A DNA stretch of 64,000 bases from Taxawa tesnikishii (nom. ined.). Taxonomy: Eukaryota; Ascomycota; Dothideomycetes; Dothideales. Position 1 is the stretch's first letter. Every line of letters starts with the position of its first letter. The DNA is taken from NCBI GenBank assembly GCA_030247885.1, contig JAPDRO010000014.1, forward strand, positions 248,001 through 312,000, in the 5' to 3' direction. Under the pieces are notes generated by a model. It saw nothing but the letters and a program-made list of their open reading frames with translations, was not told the DNA's origin and searched no databases. Shown piece by piece: positions 11,060 through 23,114 of this stretch. The translations under genes and the position numbers were made by a program.

Positions 11060-11414
11060 TGTGTCCTCTCGGTGTATGCGAGAGAGAAAGGGAGCAGGAG
11101 CGATTGGTGGTATGTGTGGAAGTGGTGGTGTACTGTAGCTAGGTGTGGAATGCAGCAGGTATTCGTATCCGCGTTTCGTGACTGCCCAGATCCAAGATTC
11201 GGGTGTCGGAACACCTCAGGGCTGCTCCGCCTCCGCAACGACGCAATCCCAGACGCAATCACATGTCGCATGTCGCCAAGACCGACGAGCTAGCAAAGAG
11301 CTTCCATCAATCATCCCTCTTTCTGCCCATCTTTCTACTTCTCAGACATACTCTTCCATTACACACCATTGCAGACATTATACCAATTGACCAGGCAGAG
11401 TCACATTGCGCACT
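11060..11414. promoter_or_regulatory. Divergent promoter region, RGD1 and the PNPOx-like gene
   Basis: The 355 bp between two divergent starts should hold both promoters. The plus-strand part from about 11290 is C/T-rich with CATC-type motifs. No TATA box or recognisable operator was seen. Confidence 0.45.
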
Positions 11415-12203
11415 ATGGCTGACGCACAACCCCTCTCACCTGGGAGACATCGAACAACACCCGGCCCCAAGTCTTCCGCTCTCTGCCGCCCGAAGTCGTC
11501 ACATGCCTCGAAAATGCTCGATTCGTATGTTCCTCGTAACCAGTTGAGCACCACGCGAATTCGAGAAGCTAACATCTCTCCAGCTTCACCTCGCAACCTG
11601 CACAGCCCTTCAACCGCACGTCAGTCTGATGAACTATACCTACCTAGACGCCACCACTCCCAGCATCCCCTCCTCCCTCCCATCAGGGCCCGTGATAATT
11701 ATGACGACAAACCCTTCAAGCCGAAAGACGCTCAACCTCCTCGAGAACCCCAATGTTTCACTGCTCGTGCACGACTGGGTCTCTCACCGGCCGCCAAACC
11801 AGCGCTCCACCTCGCCCGACGGACGGCGGAATCCGGCTAGGAGCTCGCTGGCGAGCTTGTTGATGGGAATGAACACGGCGGCAATGAGTTCGATTTCTGC
11901 GACAATCAATGGGACCGCACAGGTACTGTCGCAGGGCAGTGAGGAGGAAAAATGGTGCAAGGCAAGACACCTGGAGAACAACACGTTCGATGACGGACAG
12001 GAGACAGCCTCGAATTGACACGAACGCCCACAGCAGACGGAGGACAGGGAGATGGAGGGCGCGGCACGTTTATTGAGGATGAAGAGGTCAGGGTTGTGTT
12101 GGTCAGAATACAGGAGGGACGGATTGCGGATTGGAAGGGTGGCGTGAAGGACTGGGTGCTCGCGACCGACCACTCTGGGGAGAGTCTGGTGAACGGCGTT
12201 TAA
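11415..12203 (+). CDS. Pyridoxamine 5'-phosphate oxidase-like FMN-binding protein
   Basis: This matches the fungal PNPOx-like split-barrel family (yeast YLR456W/YPR172W type), which probably binds FMN; its substrate is unknown. Exons are 11415-11524 and 11584-12203 with a 59-nt intron (GTATGT...CCAG), about 243 residues. Landmarks are RSLPPEVVTCLENARF before the intron, then HLATCTALQPHVSLMNYTYL, VSLLVHDWVS, and near the C terminus EGRIADWKGGVKDWV, all typical of the family. The frame moves by one base at two places: the four-C run 11430-11433, just after the ATG, and around 11994-11996 (GACGGACAGG). Between them and after them the reading is clean. As elsewhere in the window, under-called bases are likelier than decay. 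Confidence 0.8.
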
Positions 12204-12682
12204 GAGTTGCATGTTGCATTGGCAACAAAGAGGAAAAAGAAAGAGAGAGAAACCAAAGCTGCGAGGCGGTCGCCTTTCGCACAACATTCTCAGGCTTCCT
12301 GCCACACGACGGCAACATATTCGGGTTTATATTTTGAAAACGAATACAACATCAACAGCCGCCCACAGCTACTAATCAAACAAAAGCTATGAACACCCGA
12401 ATATGCGATGTGCTTCGGGCCGCTCGCTCAGCCGTGAAGGCCGAGTCGGCGGACTCCTGGACCCCTCCGCTGATAAGGAACGTGGGGTAAGTAGCGGTAC
12501 GAGTACATAAAACACCACATGAAGCAAACATTTCGCTTGGCATTCTCCTATTAAACAACAACAGAAATGCTCTGTTGATTTACTGTTTCAAACCCAGCCA
12601 GAGAAAGTACGCTCCCCGTTCGCCATCAGCTTTGAACCGCATATGTTCCACTCAAGTACCCTATCCACACAAGCTCTCGGCC
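12204..12682. other. Intergenic
   Basis: This 479-bp stretch carries the 3' UTR of the PNPOx-like gene, with A-rich stretches at 12225-12250 and 12320-12390, and the former promoter of the oxygenase pseudogene. No gene was seen. Confidence 0.5.
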
Positions 12683-13143
12683 ATGGCCATTCAACACAGC
12701 ATCCCCATGGTGGACATCTCCCCGTTCCTCGATGTCTCATCCGCGCAATACGCACGCGATCAGGTCGTCGACGCCGTGCGGTCCGCATGTGAGAGTTACG
12801 GCTTCTTCCAGCTGGTTGGCCACTCCATCCTACTGGAACTCCAACGCAAGATTCTCGACTGTGGCAAGCAATTCTTCGCTCCAAGTGGATCCCTGTGCCG
12901 GCGATGGAAGACACGCTCGTGGTAAACGTGGGCGACATGTTGCATGCTTGGAGAGGTGGCAAATACCGCTCGGCGCGCCATCGCTTGCTCAACAACAACA
13001 AGAGGGATCGATATAGCGTGCCCTTCTTTTACGAGGGAACGATGAGTTCGCGGAATCCTTTTGCGCCTGATGAGACTGGACTGACGGTCGAGGAGCATAT
13101 TACGGCGATGTACAAGATGGCTTATGAGATGTCGAAGAACTGA
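12683..13143 (+). pseudogene. Isopenicillin-N-synthase-like 2-oxoglutarate/Fe(II) oxygenase with a large internal deletion
   Basis: The N-terminal DIOX_N segment starts at the ATG at 12683 (MAIQHSIPMVDISPFLD) and runs through SACESYGFFQLVGH to QFFAPS near 12885. It is followed at once by the C-terminal part of the same family. That part is WIPVPAMEDTLVVNVGDML, then RSARHRL with the third iron-ligand His, then RYSVPFFYEGT, ending at 13143. The middle of the fold, normally about 150-200 residues including the HxD iron ligands, is absent from the DNA. The two halves also lie in different frames across the junction near 12885-12890. No intron can explain this. An intact relative would be a 320-370 residue oxygenase; this copy cannot be active. 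A collapse in assembly is the alternative. Confidence 0.85.
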
Positions 13144-14664
13144 GGAGTTGCGGTCAGTGGTTAGATGCATGGCAATCCGATGGGGCCGACGACCTGTAGG
13201 TAAGGAGGTGCTTGAGGCCTCGACGTCCTGGGCTAGTGTTCCAGCACCACATCAGAGATATGCTGTTCGGCCGTGTGTTCCTACTCTGCATCGTATGGTG
13301 CATCTCAACCCGTCACGATCCAAGATCTCGAGCATTTTGTTCGTTGTCTTGATGTTCCACTTGTAGGGATCCAGGCCCTTGGGGTCGCTATTGGGTCACC
13401 TCTCTTTGCACCATGTTCTGCGACCCTCAGGATCAGGCACGTGCGGGCGCTAAAAGAGCTCCTGAACACACGTCAGCAGTCATAGCGCCCCATAAGTCTG
13501 GGAGGCGCTTCAGACTGGAGCGTGTCCGAGCGAAGCGGGATGTGCATACAACGAAGTTATACAAACACGTCTGCTGCTTACCTTTAGCTCTTGCCGCTCT
13601 TTTGCGAATCCTCAACACTTGGCGGCAGGATGTCCTTCACCTCCACTGTTAGCTTTGCTGGTGCCAGTCCAAGAAAGTTTACCGAGTGCCCGTCGTAGTG
13701 GTCTCCAATTGTTTACTGTACAGCAAATTCTGTGCCCTTACGGAATCACTCTTCGTTGCGGAACACTTCTTTTTTCCTCAGAACTTGGCTATTCTTATGC
13801 GGATTATACTGGTCGTAGAATTCCTCCTTCGCCACCTGCAGCAGACCTCTGGCTTTCAATCCGGATGCTCCAAATCATTTCTTGAGGGTGTATCCCGCTT
13901 CTCGTTCGTTACTTTCATGATTATGAAAGGATTGCACTCGTCGTTGGTCCAATCGAATGTGTATTGGACAGTCTCGTACAGTTAGTGAGAAGCGGAATCG
14001 TCTGGCAGCCGAAGGCACATCGTGATTAAAAGATTGCCACATAATAGCAGCACAGTCTAGAAAACGCAGCCCCTTCAGAGGAGGAGAGTCTTGGAGTATT
14101 GATCGAGGACGAAGAGACAGCCGTCTCCCTAGGGCTGGGCGCACGAATAGGGTCCACCGGTCCGGTCGTAGGACGCGGCTCCACAGTTTTAAGCATTTCG
14201 AAGCAGACTGCGGTTGAACGCTTGATTTGATGGAGCTGCTGAGAAAGATTGTCCAAGGCTGCTTCAGAAATAGCTTAGAGAGGGCCTCAAAAGCGGACCG
14301 TGGCGTGATGCAAGGCACTGAAAGAAGAATCTGTCAAGGAACTGTCGCGGTTGCTCTGGAGCTGCACCGGCAAGGTCCTTAACCGCGCGAAACCGGAAAG
14401 GATGTTGGATGTGGAAGCTAATGATTGCGAGGTGAAGTCGAGTTTAGCTTTAGGTTTGCCGCCAAGCGCGCTTGCGCTCGCGCTTGGTGTCTCCGGATTG
14501 ACAGCTTAACAGCTTAACCATCAACATCAGCATCCTTCCACGTCCTCATCTTTCTCTCCATCACGGCAGACTAACACAGGAGCGCACGACCAACACCGAC
14601 CCCAAAGCTCGATCGCTGTCCGACCAACAGAAGGTACCCGCCACGCTCCGTGCACGATTTTGCA
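13144..14664. other. Intergenic, 1.5 kb, no gene recognised
   Basis: Only short or compositionally random open frames occur; the longest is 147 codons, 13875-14318 on minus. Downstream of about 14500 the plus strand becomes rich in CATC/CACC motifs, typical of the leader of the next gene. No repeats or RNA genes were noticed. Confidence 0.5.
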
Positions 14665-15814
14665 ATGCCTCCCGGTACGTACATTACCATTTCTCATGGC
14701 AGCATCGCCTATTCTTCCTGATCGAGCATGTTATAACGCGACGGCACGCGCCCGACAATATCGCATAGGAGTCAAGGCCCTCTGTGTTACACGTGCGATA
14801 GTCAACACATCTGTTGACATCCGGGAACTGCGCTCGTGCTTGCATCACACCACTACAACCCCATTCGGAACAACAACACTGACATCTGTCTAGCGGACGC
14901 AACCATGAACACACCCCTCGCGCCCTCAGTCGAAAAAGCCTATTACCGCAAATGCATCGAGCTCAAGCGACGCCTGAACGAGGTCGAAGAAGCCAATGAC
15001 GCAGCAAGACTTCGCAAACTCAGGCTCAACCGCGCGATCATGAAAATGCGGCTGGAGCGGGCGTTCCTGCTCGAACAGCTGGCGAAGAGGATGGACCACA
15101 GCGGCGATGGATCAGACAGGGACTCAAGCCCACCTCCAACGGTATGAGGTTCCCGAGTTGCTTAAGTCAGTATGCGCATCTATTTTCCACTCTACGCAGT
15201 GCAACGTCAAAATGATACACAACATTTCACGAGGAGAAACAGAAACAGATGATCCCGTCCAGCCGCTCGATACCAAATTTCTTCTATCTGAATCTTGACA
15301 TGCCCGTCGGTCCGGATCGCTAGCAAGACACCGAAACTAACAGACGTTCCCAGCCACAAGCCGAGAAACCCTATCGTCCCAAGCGCCAGAACCGCCAACG
15401 ACAACTCTCCGGCGCAGGCGATCCATCATCCTCACACCCCCAGCATCTCATCTCCCACACATATCACCACAGGACACACCAGGCGTACCCCTATACCCGC
15501 ATTCCGCCGGCGCACCCGTCCCTCTCGAACCGCACGGCCGTCCCATTTACCCCAACGCCGCCGTTCCAGGCTACCCTTTCCCACCCGGCCAGTCTCCACC
15601 GCGCCAAAGACGTCCCAGTGGCGCTCAATCGTATGCGGCGGACTTTGCTCGAGGCGATCAAGACGCTGGCGAAGGCGTGACAGGCGAACACGTCGGCACG
15701 GGCGCTCACGTTACCTCGGTAAACGAAGAAAGGAGGGTCGAGGCCGGCAGTGAGATGCAAGAAGCACGGCCCGAGCAAAGGTTTTCGGGCGGTTTCACGG
15801 CCGTCAACAGATAG
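14665..15814 (+). CDS. INO80 complex subunit F (INO80F) domain protein
   Basis: A ten-base first exon (14665-14674, ATG CCT CCC G) is spliced by a 219-nt intron to 14894-15141. A 212-nt intron then leads to 15354-15814. The result is about 239 residues starting MPPADATMNTPLAPS. Residues 16-66 are the INO80F domain (AYYRKCIELKRRLNEVEEAN, then MRLERAFLLEQLAKR), a coiled-coil segment of a nuclear chromatin-remodelling subunit. EKPYRPKRQNR, a basic motif, begins the last exon, and a Pro-rich disordered tail follows. The frame moves by one base at the five-C run 15437-15441. Using the alternative acceptor at 15343 avoids the shift but loses the basic motif, so I prefer the first model. The fungal family is related to TFPT/INO80F. 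Confidence is good for the domain and moderate for the 3' exon. Confidence 0.82.
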
Positions 15815-15959
15815 TATGGATAGGTGTGAAAGAAAATGGGGGTTGGGGGGAGGGAGCGTAGCAACATAGCATGAGTATTCCTTGCTCGCTTGCCCGGTCT
15901 AATGCAGTGTATTGGTAGCAGCAGATGATCCGCCAAGCAGAAGCGTCATTCTCTCAACT

Positions 15960-17746
15960 CTAGATATCCAATTCGTTCAATCCGTCTCCTCTAGGGCCCT
16001 GATGTCTATACAACAGGCAGCCATCCTGGGTTCGTACATCAATACCCATGGCATCCGCAATCGCCTTGGCCTCGGCCTGCAATTTCTCGTAATCATTCGC
16101 CCATGACTCCGGGACCTCCGGGAACATGTTCCAGGAGCCCACCTTTGAGCCGTGGGAGTTGACTACCACGGATTTTTGCTCGTACGTTTCCTGATCCTTG
16201 GCCTGGAGGCTTTGCAGCAAATTCTCCCCGGCGAAAACCCAGCTGAGGAGGGCGTGGACCTGCCTAATGTGGTAACGCGGGCTGATGACGACGTCAGGTT
16301 CGAGGGGAAGGGGTGGTAAATTGTGGCGCTGCAGGGGCGGGATATGTTGTTGGATGTGGAGACGTATCGTTGCGCCCGAAGGCGCGCACGACTGACGTAG
16401 GCTGGGAGGTACCAATATTTGGCGGCGATGGTGAGCCATGCATCCGCTAATATCACACGCTCTTGTGGTGTCTTCGGCCAGGAAGCGAAGTGGTCCATGC
16501 TTGCTTGTGACGATGCATCTTGAATGATGCGAGGTTGGAGGGAGGTGGGGAGGTAACCCAAGATGCGGCTGAGGAGCGAAGAGCTGTTAGCTAATATCTC
16601 CGATGCGCCTGGGAGCTCCTCTGCTTTGCTATTCGGTTCTTCTGGAGACTTCGTCGGTTGAAGCGGCGGGCTCTCGGCGTAAAACATTCCCAGGTCGTAG
16701 GCGGCCTTGAAATGTCCAGACGCGGCTGCCTTGGTCACGTTGTACAGCCACCGGGATGTGTATTGTCTGCGCGCAGTGATGAAGTCCAGCTGTGCCTGGT
16801 AGTAATACGACTGCGGATCATCGAGATCCACACCTGTCTTGAATGCGTTGAACGCCTCCCTGAACTGGCGGCGCCTGAGGTAAAGGAGGCCTAATTCATT
16901 CCATGGGGAAGTGAGAGAGTCCAATGTTGCACTTTTGAGTACCTTTGTGGTCGCAAATGCCTCATCGCTTGCCTTCGCCATCTCCGTCGCACGCTCCAGG
17001 TATCTCGTTCCCTCCTCTTCGTCCCCCTATACATGGATAGCTTTGCTTGTACTACCAAGGCGCGAAGATCTTTCCCTTCTTTTACTAGCTTTTGCAACTG
17101 TTGGATCGCCTTGAGTACAGGTGCTGACCGAAGCGTACCGGCTGTGAGTAGGTCCTGGCGGAGAGCCCGGTCAACCAGTGAGAGAACAGAATTGGGGTCT
17201 CCAGTGGCAGCAGCTTCGTAGAGTATGTCGAATGCGCGCGCTTTGAGTTTGGATGAAGGGATATTTCGGAGAAAACGATAGGCAATATACATATCATTCG
17301 ATTGCGCCTCACCAGCTAGACGCGAGCATTGTCAGCACAGAAAGCAACTATGCGAAATGGGGCAGCAACTGACTCTCGACGGCCTGGCGGAATGCCTTGG
17401 TGTCTTCGCAGAGTTGCATGAAACGCTCCGGAGGAATAGAGATGAGTTTATCCCTTCTGAGTGTGTGGAGCCGGTCGCGATACAAAGTCAACTTGCTCAG
17501 GTAGCCTTCCAAACGCTTGCGTTCGTTCTGTTCGTCTATGAGATCCTCATCGTTGCGGCGCCGTCTTGCTCGGTTCTCCTTCAGCTGGGTGGAGGGAGCC
17601 CGCCATGGTACCCTCCTTTTCTTCGCATTGCTTGCGAAGCGCTTCTGCTGTGATGAGCGTAACCGGCTGCACGATGCGCAGGAGCTGGGGATGGTGGGCT
17701 CGAGGCTGGTGAGCAAATGAGCGGATGCCGAGAGACGATGGAGCAT
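15960..17746 (-). CDS. Mitochondrial TPR/Sel1-like repeat protein, function unknown
   Basis: Exons are 17374-17746 and 15960-17315, with a 58-nt intron (GTCAGT...CTAG), about 576 residues. The start at 17746 gives a Ser/Leu/Arg-rich presequence (MLHRLSASAHLLTSLEP, then QQKRFASNAKKRR), so import into mitochondria is likely. The body holds helical-repeat signatures: SPWNELGLLYLRRRQFREAF, then ASGHFKAAYDLGMFYAES, as in TPR or Sel1 repeats. I cannot assign a pathway. The frame moves by one base at the five-C run 17023-17027 (YRG to DEEEGTRYLERATEMA) and at the four-G run 16334-16337 (NNISRP to LQRHNLPPLPLEPD). Sequence is protein-like on both sides of each. Confidence 0.78.
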
Positions 17747-18223
17747 CAGCAGAGAGGTGAGCACTTGCGACCGGGTTGGGGGTGACGCTTTCTATACATG
17801 TACAGGTGGGTTGGTGAATGCACAGGTGGGTTGGTAGAATTGCGGAGATGGAGCTCTTGACATGCAAATTTGATGGGATTGATCGAGACTTTGCAAGCAG
17901 AATCCCATCAGATCTGCTCGGCTTTGCCGTCTGTAGCTCGACTTCCGCCGTCTTTGGGGGGTGTAGCGAGTATTGTTGCGAACAACAAAGCATGCGATGT
18001 AAGCACACTGCACACGACTGCCAGTGTGTATCGTTGACACAAGCCACTCGAGGCACAAGAGTCTTTTGGCATCGACCGCAGTAACAGGGGCACCAAGCAC
18101 ACGGCGCTTGCGGCTCGTTGATACAGGCCTGACTGACGCCTTGCAACGGCGATTGGTTGTCTGTCTCTGCTGACCGTTGGGAGGAGCCTTGACGACGTCT
18201 GGATTCGTCTTCGACCAGTCGTG

Positions 18224-18270
18224 CCTCCTCTCCCTCCTCTCCCTCCTCTCCCTCCTCCTCCTCCTCCTCC
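18224..18270. repeat. CT-rich minisatellite (CCTCCTCTC)n then (CTC)n
   Basis: About four copies of a nine-base unit are followed by about six CTC triplets. It lies in the divergent promoter region and is probably length-polymorphic. Confidence 0.8.
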
Positions 18271-18353
18271 GCCTTCTCTCGAGACAGAAAATCGAATAGA
18301 TGCAGTACGCCAAGGCCAAGATCTCGTCGCGTGCGTGCTCGATTGAGGCTCTC

Positions 18354-18378
18354 ATGTCTATGTCTATGTCTATGTCTT
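18354..18378. repeat. Hexanucleotide repeat (TATGTC)n
   Basis: About four tandem copies lie roughly 175 bp upstream of the small hydrophilic-protein start. Confidence 0.8.
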
Positions 18379-18549
18379 GCATGTGGATCTTCGACGTCAC
18401 ACAAACTTTCCCAAAATGACGTAGCGCCATCTCTTGATATATCAACCACGTGCAGTCTTTTGCCTTCATCTCAGCCGTCATTCACTCCTCTAAACCACTC
18501 GATCCTCTTCCTAGACCTTGCCATTCACACGAATAACCCAAAACTCATC

Positions 18550-18901
18550 ATGAACTCCCACTCGAAGACTCCAGGCGGCGCCGCAGCCAGCGACAAGTTC
18601 AACAAGCAGCAAGCTCAGGGTCCGTTACCCCCGATCCTCCCTCCTACCCCTCCGTCTATTCCTCAATTGATGTAGAGAGCCACTCCCTGACACAAGGACA
18701 GCCAAGGGCCTCGGCGCAGACAACGCCCCGGGTCACTCGGAAGGCTCAGCTCCAGGTGAAGCCCCAGTTGCTTCTGATTCCGGAAGCACCAACGTCGGTG
18801 TCCGCGGCGACCAGAACAACCCAGGCGAGAAGGGCATCTCCGGCGTGCCAGTCGACGCTGCACCAAGCAAGAGCGGTACTGGTGCCAACATGAGCCAGTA
18901 A
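18550..18901 (+). CDS. Small hydrophilic Gly/Ser-rich protein, possible hydrophilin
   Basis: Exons are 18550-18619 and 18702-18901 with an 82-nt intron (GTCCGT...ACAG), 89 residues. The protein lacks Cys, Trp and hydrophobic runs and is rich in Gly, Ala, Ser, Asn and Pro (GADNAPGHSEGSAPGEAP; GDQNNPGEKGISGVP). That composition is typical of stress-related hydrophilin or LEA-like proteins of filamentous fungi. No domain is recognisable. The spliced reading (QQAQAKGLGADN) is supported by phase and by protein-like sequence on both sides; unspliced reading stops soon after the donor. The functional suggestion is inference from composition only. Confidence 0.75.
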
Positions 18902-19835
18902 ACGCAGTAAATGGAAAGACGGAAGGACAACCCCACTCATGCTCTAGAGAGCAGTTAGGTCCCAGCCCATGGAAAGAAGTGGTGTTATGAAAGAAAGATA
19001 CCGCTTGAGGTTAACGGCATGATCTTTACGAAGATGTGATACAGTGGATGCCGCTGGTGGCCTGGATGTTATATGATGACGCTGTCCTTGAATGCAAAAG
19101 TACAATGCTGCATCATGAGCGGCTGTGAGCTTCAATCTCTGATGTCCCTTATGTCCTTCATATGCCTCACACGGCTCAACATCACATGTGCGCGAGGTCC
19201 CCCAACAGATCTCTTGTCCCGTAATCTTCAAACATCGTATCTGTTTACCGTCCCATTGGGTAAAGGCCATAGACTGGACCCTTTCCCTCACAACCACTCT
19301 TCACACATCATCATACCGCCCTCCGTGATCGAAACTCCTCTTAGCTTCATAAGCCAGTCTCTTGCCAACCTTTCCATCTCTCGCGAACGCCATCAACCGC
19401 ATCACAAACGTCTCAACTAAAAGCGTCTTACACTATACCTCTACCAGCGAAGAAGCGTCTGGCAAGCCGCCATCTTCCACCACACCGGATACTTGTCACC
19501 ACCATACGGCCCTTTTGTTCTTTACCCAGGTCGTCCACATAGCCATCTCGACCACGCTTACGGAGCGTTCGAAAGTGGTTCCTGGTTGACTAAGTCGTAT
19601 CGAACCAATAGCGACCTTCGGTCGGCGTCTCTGTTCATCTGCTGGCTCAACTTCATACAAGGAGTCTTACCTTCTCTGACTGCATTTGACTTCACTAACC
19701 CAGGACTCGCCTCTTGATTGTCAAAGCCGTCGACGGCCTCACTGCGTGCTCCAAAGAGCGACTTTCACGACCTTCCTTCTTCCGCGACAGGCCTTGGGCA
19801 GTTCCTCGGATTATCCGCATGCCGAACTTTTCGCC
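18902..19835. other. Intergenic, 0.9 kb
   Basis: This stretch holds the 3' UTR of the small hydrophilic gene and the leader of the next gene. C/T-rich sequence runs from 19200 to 19700 on plus. Open frames here are short and unconvincing. Confidence 0.5.
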
Positions 19836-22800
19836 ATGGATGATTCGTTTCGCAAAGGTGCAGAGATGCTCGCTTGGATTAACAATCTGCTCGCTCGGAA
19901 GGGCGATTCACAACAAGGGACCCCTCAACTAGAGCAGACTTCGCCTCAGCAGCCACACGAACCGACCGGAACAATGAACACTAAGATGGACTCCGAGAAG
20001 ACATCGGGCAAGCCGGAAGAGCAACAGCCCCCGACTCTAGCTGGTCCTGGCTCAACCCAACCGAGCCACAAGCGAGCAGCAACAGTCACGAGTCCATCGG
20101 CGAGCAGGGAAGCTTCGAAACGCATTCGGATAGAGAAACTGCTTGAAGCACAGAATAGCAGTATTGGGGGAAGGCCGGAGCAGAAAAGGCTGTTGAACCG
20201 CCGAGGGAACAGGAAATCGACTCATCTGATGAGGATAGCGCATCCGATGCTGGGTTCACTATCCAATCGCGAAGATTGACAGCCAAGAGCAGCACCACCA
20301 CCACCGCTTCTCCCAGCATACCATTTCCCGGATCTACCAAGCAGCAACTTAAGCCAGCGCGTCCCACAGCGAAACCATTGTCAAATCCTCTTCCAAGAAA
20401 GTCTAATACCCCGAGCAAGAACACAAGCACCAGGACGGCCAGCGAGAAGGAGTCTCCCGGTGTCGAAAGACAGAAGATCTACGAGCAGCTCAAGGCCACC
20501 GGCGGCAAAGTTCCCACCGCCCAAGAAAAAGAAGCCTTCATCCAGGATTTCATGCGCATGAAAAACGCGCAAAGGGATGCCCAAAAAGAAGCTCGAAAGA
20601 AAAGACCGCAACACCGTCAAAGGACTTGCCAAACCCCGCCACAACGGTGGCCCTGGTCTCTAACCAAACTGAAGATACGAATACCGTTATCATCCAGCCA
20701 GAACAGCTCGCCTCCCATCGCGACCGCAAAGCAGCCACAGCAACCACCTCACTCACCGCCAAATCCTCATCATACGTGCCTATAGTGCGCAGCACCAAAT
20801 CCAAACCATTCATCGAGGACAGCTCCGATGACGAGACCGCAACCGCCAAGCCTGCCGCAACCGCAAAGGCTCCTCAAGTCTCTGTCAAGGAAGAAGAGAA
20901 ACATAACCATGGGGCCCCGGATCCACTCTTACCTGGCGTCGATCCTTTTTAGACTCGGGCGCAGCATCTGAGGACTTCAAGCCGCAGATCGCTGCGCGTG
21001 TCCGCAACGGAGAGAAACAGTTCCGTCCCGTGTTGACAGCTTTCGAAGCCAGTAAGAATGCGGCCACGGTGAATAAGGAGGTTGAGGAGCCCGGTGTGAA
21101 GCACGAAGTGAAGGCCGACGTCGAGATGGAAGATGCAGAATCCATGCCTGACGGGATGTCAGATATGCCTGGTGGCGATGTAGAGAGAAGCGTCGCCTCC
21201 AGCGGACCGGGCGATGTGGGGCCAGAGACGTGGTGCTCTGCAGACGACAAGATTGGAACGGTCAGCTCTCTTCCAGATCTCTACAGTCACGAAGATCATC
21301 CAGCCCAAAGCCAGAACCGTGGTTCCCAGCAGCAGCGAGACGAAGGGGCGTTGACTCCAAGAAAGATCATCAGCATAGAAACCATCCCATTTCCGACTGC
21401 GCGGGTGACGAATATGGTGTCGCGGCAGCCTGCTCCGGTGGCGGAAGGTGAAAACCAGCAGAGAGCGCACGTAGCAAACATGAGCAGTACTCAGCAGCCT
21501 TCTATCTCGGCAACGAATTCAGTGCTACCACAGTCCACACTGATGACAGGCAACGAGACACAGCAGAGAATGTCTGTGGCAGACACGATACCTCTGGTAA
21601 AGGGCGAAGTGGACTTCGTCGATGACAGCGCTTATGGCACCCTGTCGGATGGCTCTCGAGTAAACTCATCTATAGAGGGGATAGAACATGCTGATGTGGA
21701 GTTCCCCGGCCTGTTTGTCTCTCCGGTTCCCGAAGAAAGGGCACAAACTAGGGAGGTTGACGAGGACGACGATGATGATGACGAGAATGAAACCGATGAT
21801 GGAACGGAAGATGAGGATGACTCGGACGAGGAAGGCGACAGCGACGAAGACCCCGACAGAGAACCGGACGAAGCTGAGAGCTCCCAGGTTCATCGGCAGG
21901 AGCTCCGTGCACAACGTTTGGAAAGACTGACATGGCACAAGATTACCGCCGGCAAGACCATTGTCCCTTTTCCGGACTACCGAACAGCGACGTACAATCC
22001 CAGTGCTAGCTCACAGATGACCCAGCCACCTGCGGGCCAGACCCGAGGGTTGCACTTGCCAGGATGGCGCCAGGATAGGGAGGAAAGATTGGGACCGAAT
22101 GCGGCAATACAGACTGCTGGTCCGGCAGCATTTCGACGCAATCTGAGCCCCAGGCGTGCCCTATCCCAGGTACAAGATGTCGGGCAGGATGCAAGAAAGC
22201 GAGGCGTAACCACTTCTGGGGAAGTGTCGGCGGCGGATGTTTCACACAACCATCAGCGTTCGGACGGTCACCCAACCGTGGGCGGCAAGACAATATCTCC
22301 CGCTCTCATGACGCAGTTGCTGAACCATATCCGCTCCACAGGGTCCGACGAAGAAAAGGAAGCCAATGCGGATGAGGAGGAAACGGAAGACTTAGAGCCG
22401 TACATGGAACCCGCACACTACCTCTCAAAATCAGACACCAGCTGCTTCATCTATCAAGTGCACCTACAGCAGTGGGATGAACCCTCAGAGCTGGACGAGG
22501 ACCGCGAGACGGTGATCTGCGGTCGCTACTGGAGCCTCTCAGACGCGAACGCCGCGGCCTGCGAGGAGCTCGCCCGCCCTCTCGGATCGTCCTCTGCACT
22601 CAGCTCTCCGCGCGGCAGCACCTCGTGGGATGAAGACAAGCACGGCATGAAGACGTTCACTTTCGAGTCCAGTAGCGGCCACGTGGTCAAGACCTGGGTG
22701 ACGCGGTACGTGCACGTTTTACGCCCGCGGGACGGAGTGGAGAAACGGGAGGTGCTGTGCATGCCGAAGAGGGTGTTCGAAGTATGGCAAAGGACGACCG

Positions 22801-23114
22801 TTGTGAGCGGAGAGGAGGGAAAACGGCAGAAGACTGTAACGGAGGAGAGGCTTGGAAGTCAATGGTATGCGACAATGGATCTGGCAAACAAGGCGGCTGG
22901 ACAGCGCATGGTGGAGTTGCTGGGCAAGCCCGACAGTCGCCGGATGGACGACATTGAGAAAACGGTGGAGGTGAGGCAGGAGGTGAATCGGACGCTTGAC
23001 AAGTTCAAACAGAACGGCGAACCCTTGAGCGTGGAGGTGGAACTGGACGGAGGGGCGCGTACGGTCGACGTTGAGGTGAAGGAAGTTGAGATTACGGGAC
23101 CTCGGAATCTCTAA
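19836..23114 (+). CDS. Large, mostly disordered nuclear-type protein of unknown function
   Basis: One gene of about 1,093 residues is read in successive frames, starting at the ATG at 19836 (MDDSFRKGAEMLAWINNLLA). It contains Ser/Thr/Lys-rich disorder with basic stretches (SHKRAATVTSPS, KRIRIEK). A short helical motif (KIYEQLKATGGKVPTAQEKE) and an acidic tract (EDDDDDDENETDDGTEDEDD, around residue 640) follow. A folded-looking C-terminal region of about 220 residues begins CFIYQVHLQQWDEPSE and ends EVEITGPRNL. The frame moves by one base at the five-G run 20166-20170, the five-A run 20583-20587 and the five-T run 20946-20950 (or the G run near 20911). Composition stays coherent across all three. 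No family was recognised; a nuclear location is inferred from the basic and acidic stretches. Confidence 0.75.

Larger units (their letters stand above)
17747..18549. promoter_or_regulatory. Divergent promoter region with microsatellites
   Basis: About 800 bp separates the mitochondrial repeat-protein gene and the small hydrophilic-protein gene. It holds a CT-type nine-base repeat passing into CTC triplets (about 18224-18270) and a six-base TATGTC repeat (about 18354-18378). Long open frames crossing it owe their length to these simple repeats and are not called. Confidence 0.5.

Noticed and set aside
17547-18449. 300-codon minus-strand open frame reaching upstream of the mitochondrial repeat-protein gene
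   Set aside because: It is a shifted frame over exon 1 and over CT microsatellites that lack stops; the sequence is low-complexity.
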